DNA of 64,000 nt from assembly GCA_021613375.1 (NCBI GenBank), contig CM038722.1, forward strand, positions 24,842,441-24,906,440, read 5' to 3'. This DNA comes from Megaleporinus macrocephalus. Taxonomy: Eukaryota; Chordata; Actinopteri; Characiformes; Anostomidae. Position numbers and translations under genes: made by a program. Below are positions 61,530 through 64,000 of this stretch, one piece after another (position 1 is the stretch's first letter; the number at the start of each line of letters is the position of its first letter). The notes under the pieces were generated by a model. The model made no database searches, was not told the DNA's origin, and saw nothing but the letters and a program-made list of their open reading frames with translations.

Positions 61530-62891
61530 CTGACAGAGTGAGAAAGAGACAAATGTCTTCATTGAAAGAGTAGCACTTAACTGCATTCATCTATATCATT
61601 ATTATTATCATCAGATTGATCTCAAATGTAAACATCTGTGATGGTACATCTTCAGAAAATACCACATTCCGTGCCTTTGTGTCATCAGTACTCAAAGCTT
61701 TCAGATGTTTAAACTACCTTAAGGCCAAAAGATCTCAAGTATGTGCCTTCAACAGCTGTTTAGAAAAATAGCCAATCCCTATTCAGTTGAATTTTTTTTA
61801 AAATAAATGCTGATATTTATTGGAAGATAATATTGCTGGTATTAATTAGTATTAACAAAAAAGTCATAACAAATATTAAACATAAAAAGAAAGCAAATTA
61901 CAGTACAGAACAATGGTCGGAGACCACAATTCATTTACTTAATTTCCACGGAAAACAATACAAGTTATCCAGTTTTCAGAAAAATGAACACCACTGAACC
62001 TAATAGGTCTGAAAGGATATGTCTCTGTCAAAAACTGTTAATGAGAAAAGGAAATAGACAACCAAGAAGAAGACAAGACCTCAATTTAGCTGAATGGGAT
62101 TGTTTGGGATTACGTGCAACATGAGAAGCAGAAAATGCAACCAATTTCTAAACTGAACTTTGGAGGTGCAAGAAATATCTCTGCAGATTGCCTTGAAAAC
62201 CTAAAAGCATAACTTTGGAAAAGAATAGAAGCTGTAATGAAGGAAAAATATGGATGCATTTAATATGTAAAGAAAAAACAATCTAATGATGAAAAAGGAA
62301 TTTTACTGGAAATTGGTGAATGATTAAAGAAATGTTCTTGGCTTTTTATATATACTTATATACTATATTTTAGTGTATATAGTGTATATATAGTATATAT
62401 GTATATTATATACTATATTATATATAATATAATTTATATATTTATATACACACACACTCTGTAACCGAACACCAACCATCAAGTAACTTGTTTTATATCT
62501 GTTTATTATGGAACTGTGGTTTATTTATAATCATAGGATAGTTCACAAAAATAGCGATGACTCTCATGATCTCATATATAGTGTGATGAAACCCTCCACA
62601 AACAACACTGCTGCAATACTTCACTGACTGAAATTTGCACTTTGTCCTGAGGAAGCCATGCAGTACCTGTTTCTCACAGGCAGATGGCAGTATTAGCCCA
62701 AGGAAAACTTTTCAGTTCTAATGAATAAATGAAAACATTTGCTGACCACTGACTAAATAAGACTTCATTTCCTGTTTTGTTTGACCCTTGTCTGAAAACT
62801 TTACAGTCAAAAGACTCTCAGTTAAGAGGCTGAAACGTCCATACGTTTGTTTGTTAATGTGAATAATAGCTTTTGGCACCATCCTACATAC
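61530..62891 (-). other. Intron of the unidentified minus-strand gene
   Basis: A 1.36-kb inferred intron, donor GTATGT (62886-62891 on minus), acceptor TGTCAG. It contains a copy of the 58.5-kb dispersed repeat (61597-61740) and a palindromic TA-rich stretch (62345-62445). Confidence 0.5.
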
Positions 62892-63053
62892 AGTGTCTGG
62901 TTCGGATACAGTCGTTTTTTCAGCAGACTCTGTCTCTGTGTCGTCTTTTGCCTGATCAGTCGGTGGGTCTTGATCACAGGGTGGGAACTGATCAGGGGGT
63001 GAGTCCTGTAGCTCTGAGCTTTCTGATTCCTCTGCATCAATCTGGTCACTACT
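62892..63053 (-). CDS. Internal exon of an unidentified gene (acidic, Pro/Asp-rich)
   Basis: A 162-bp phase-0 exon. The acceptor 'CTCTTTACACTGCAG' precedes it and the donor CACT|GTATGT follows. It encodes SSDQIDAEESESSELQDSPP, then DQFPPCDQDPPTDQAKDDTE and TESAEKTTVSEPDT, an acidic, probably disordered segment with short DQ/PP repeats. The longer frame running on to 62718 reads into the intron. A regulatory or adaptor tail is possible; nothing more specific is supported. Confidence 0.55.
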
Positions 63054-63203
63054 CTGCAGTGTAAAGAGCAAATAACAAGAGACAATATCAACAACACTAA
63101 TAAAGAACTAAGGTACAGTAGACACGAAGAGGTTCTGCTATCTGCTCTCCTTGTTGTTTATTGGAGCTGGTGTTTTTTCACTAGGTGTGCCAACATTCTT
63201 CAC

Positions 63204-63266
63204 TAGTGAGTTACTGAACTGAAGCCTGGAGGGCTTATCCTCCAAAGAGAGGGTGGAGTCTACATA
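63204..63266 (-). CDS. Possible further exon of the same gene
   Basis: On the minus strand, a good pyrimidine tract and 'GTATGAATCACAG' precede an open frame YVDSTLSLEDKPSRLQFSNS, then L. A weak donor (CTA|GTGAAG) would end it in phase 0 and join it in frame to 62892-63053. Alternatively the frame runs on to TAG at 63138-63140 (42 codons in all) as an alternative last exon. It looks protein-like, but both readings are tentative. Confidence 0.35.
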
Positions 63267-63269
63267 CTG

Positions 63270-64000
63270 TGATTCATACAAAGAGAGCGAGGGAGGAAGA
63301 GAGTCAGCATGAATGGGAAATTTGTATCATGATGAGTCTGAGTGAAATGCTATCGGGGAGGGTCTCTAAACTTATCTGATTGTTGCACTCATTACTTTGG
63401 GAGATGGTGGATGGCAGTGTGATGATACATAAGATTACTGATTTGTATTATGTTGTCTTCAGCTGCTGATGCACATTAATCATAATCATAATTCAGAGGA
63501 TGACCAAAAAGCCACGACACTTACCAAGAATTTTGTCTTTTTATGTATGTAAAACTTTTTTAGTGTAAGGCTCTCGTTTCTAGACAGTAAGTGTCTCTGT
63601 GACTCAGCAGTTCAGCACATCTGCTGAATACTAACTGATAACCATGTGTTTTAAGCCTGGATTTAAAAACAGTCCCAGATGGAGCACGTCTAATGTCACT
63701 TGGGAGACTGTTCCAAAGTCTTCATGTGGCGACAGCAAAGGCACAATGTCCTGTTTGTTTAAAACAAGACTGTGAAACAGTCAAAAGTGATTAAGACAGA
63801 GGCCTTAAAGATCTTGACTGTGCATTCATACAAAGCACTTCCATAACATAAGCAGGCGCAAGTCCATTCAAGTCTTAAAAAAGCATCACTACCATTTTAT
63901 ATTAGATTCTTCAAATCACTTAATAATCTACTAACTATCCATTTAATGGACATGAATGTTATGTTGAATGTAACAGATTCTATGAATGCAAGTGGGAAAC
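63270..64000. other. Right edge, probably intronic, with an old interspersed repeat
   Basis: Presumed intron of the minus-strand gene. The stretch 63650-63900 ('TTGGGAGACTGTTCCAAAGT', 'ACAGCAAAGGCACAATGTCC') resembles an old dispersed fish repeat; its borders are not visible. Confidence 0.4.

Overview
This window is eukaryotic nuclear DNA, most likely from a ray-finned (teleost) fish. It is AT-rich and gene-poor, with introns carrying GT..AG splice sites, many microsatellites, tRNA-derived SINEs and small non-autonomous DNA transposons of kinds familiar from fish genomes. An ostariophysan (characin or catfish-like) origin is my guess from the SINE types and is not proven by the sequence. Most short open frames in it are chance.

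One complete protein-coding gene dominates: mxra5 (matrix-remodelling associated 5, 'adlican'), plus strand. It has a non-coding first exon near 25.8-26.17 kb and six coding exons from the ATG at 27129 to the TAA at 44783-44785. All splice phases agree and give a protein of about 2,578 residues: signal peptide, leucine-rich repeats with N- and C-terminal caps, two Ig domains, a Ser/Thr/Pro-rich stretch of about 950 residues, and ten more Ig domains. This matches the human MXRA5 layout (about 2,828 residues, 12 Ig domains). A GC-box/E-box/CCAAT cluster at 25.70 kb is the probable promoter.

Layout. 1-23.64 kb: intergenic, with no gene I can support; it holds dispersed repeats, a diverged 0.6-0.8 kb duplicate pair (9.6 and 11.6 kb), a perfect 27-bp inverted repeat (17.5 kb) and simple repeats. 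23.645-25.54 kb: a 21-bp tandem array of about 90 copies ending about 160 bp before the promoter. 25.7-46.4 kb: mxra5 and its 3' region. Intron 3 holds a 4.3-kb minisatellite with a 24/25-bp unit, and intron 5 holds a 473-bp MITE, a long (TA)n tract and a SINE. 46.4-61.4 kb: intergenic, full of SINE copies (some in inverted pairs), a hAT-like element with an imperfect target-site duplication, a decayed Tc1-like 3' end and a four-copy 110-bp tandem repeat. 61.4-63.3 kb: two or three minus-strand exons forming the 3' end of a second gene that I could not identify; the rest lies beyond the right edge.

The most interesting observation is that the unit of the 4.3-kb intronic minisatellite matches, at 23 of 28 positions, the terminal inverted repeat of the MITE found in intron 5 of the same gene. 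The array also starts with units in the opposite orientation. This suggests that a transposon end was captured and amplified into a satellite inside mxra5. I found no CRISPR, operon or other prokaryotic system, and no intact transposase or retroviral gene.
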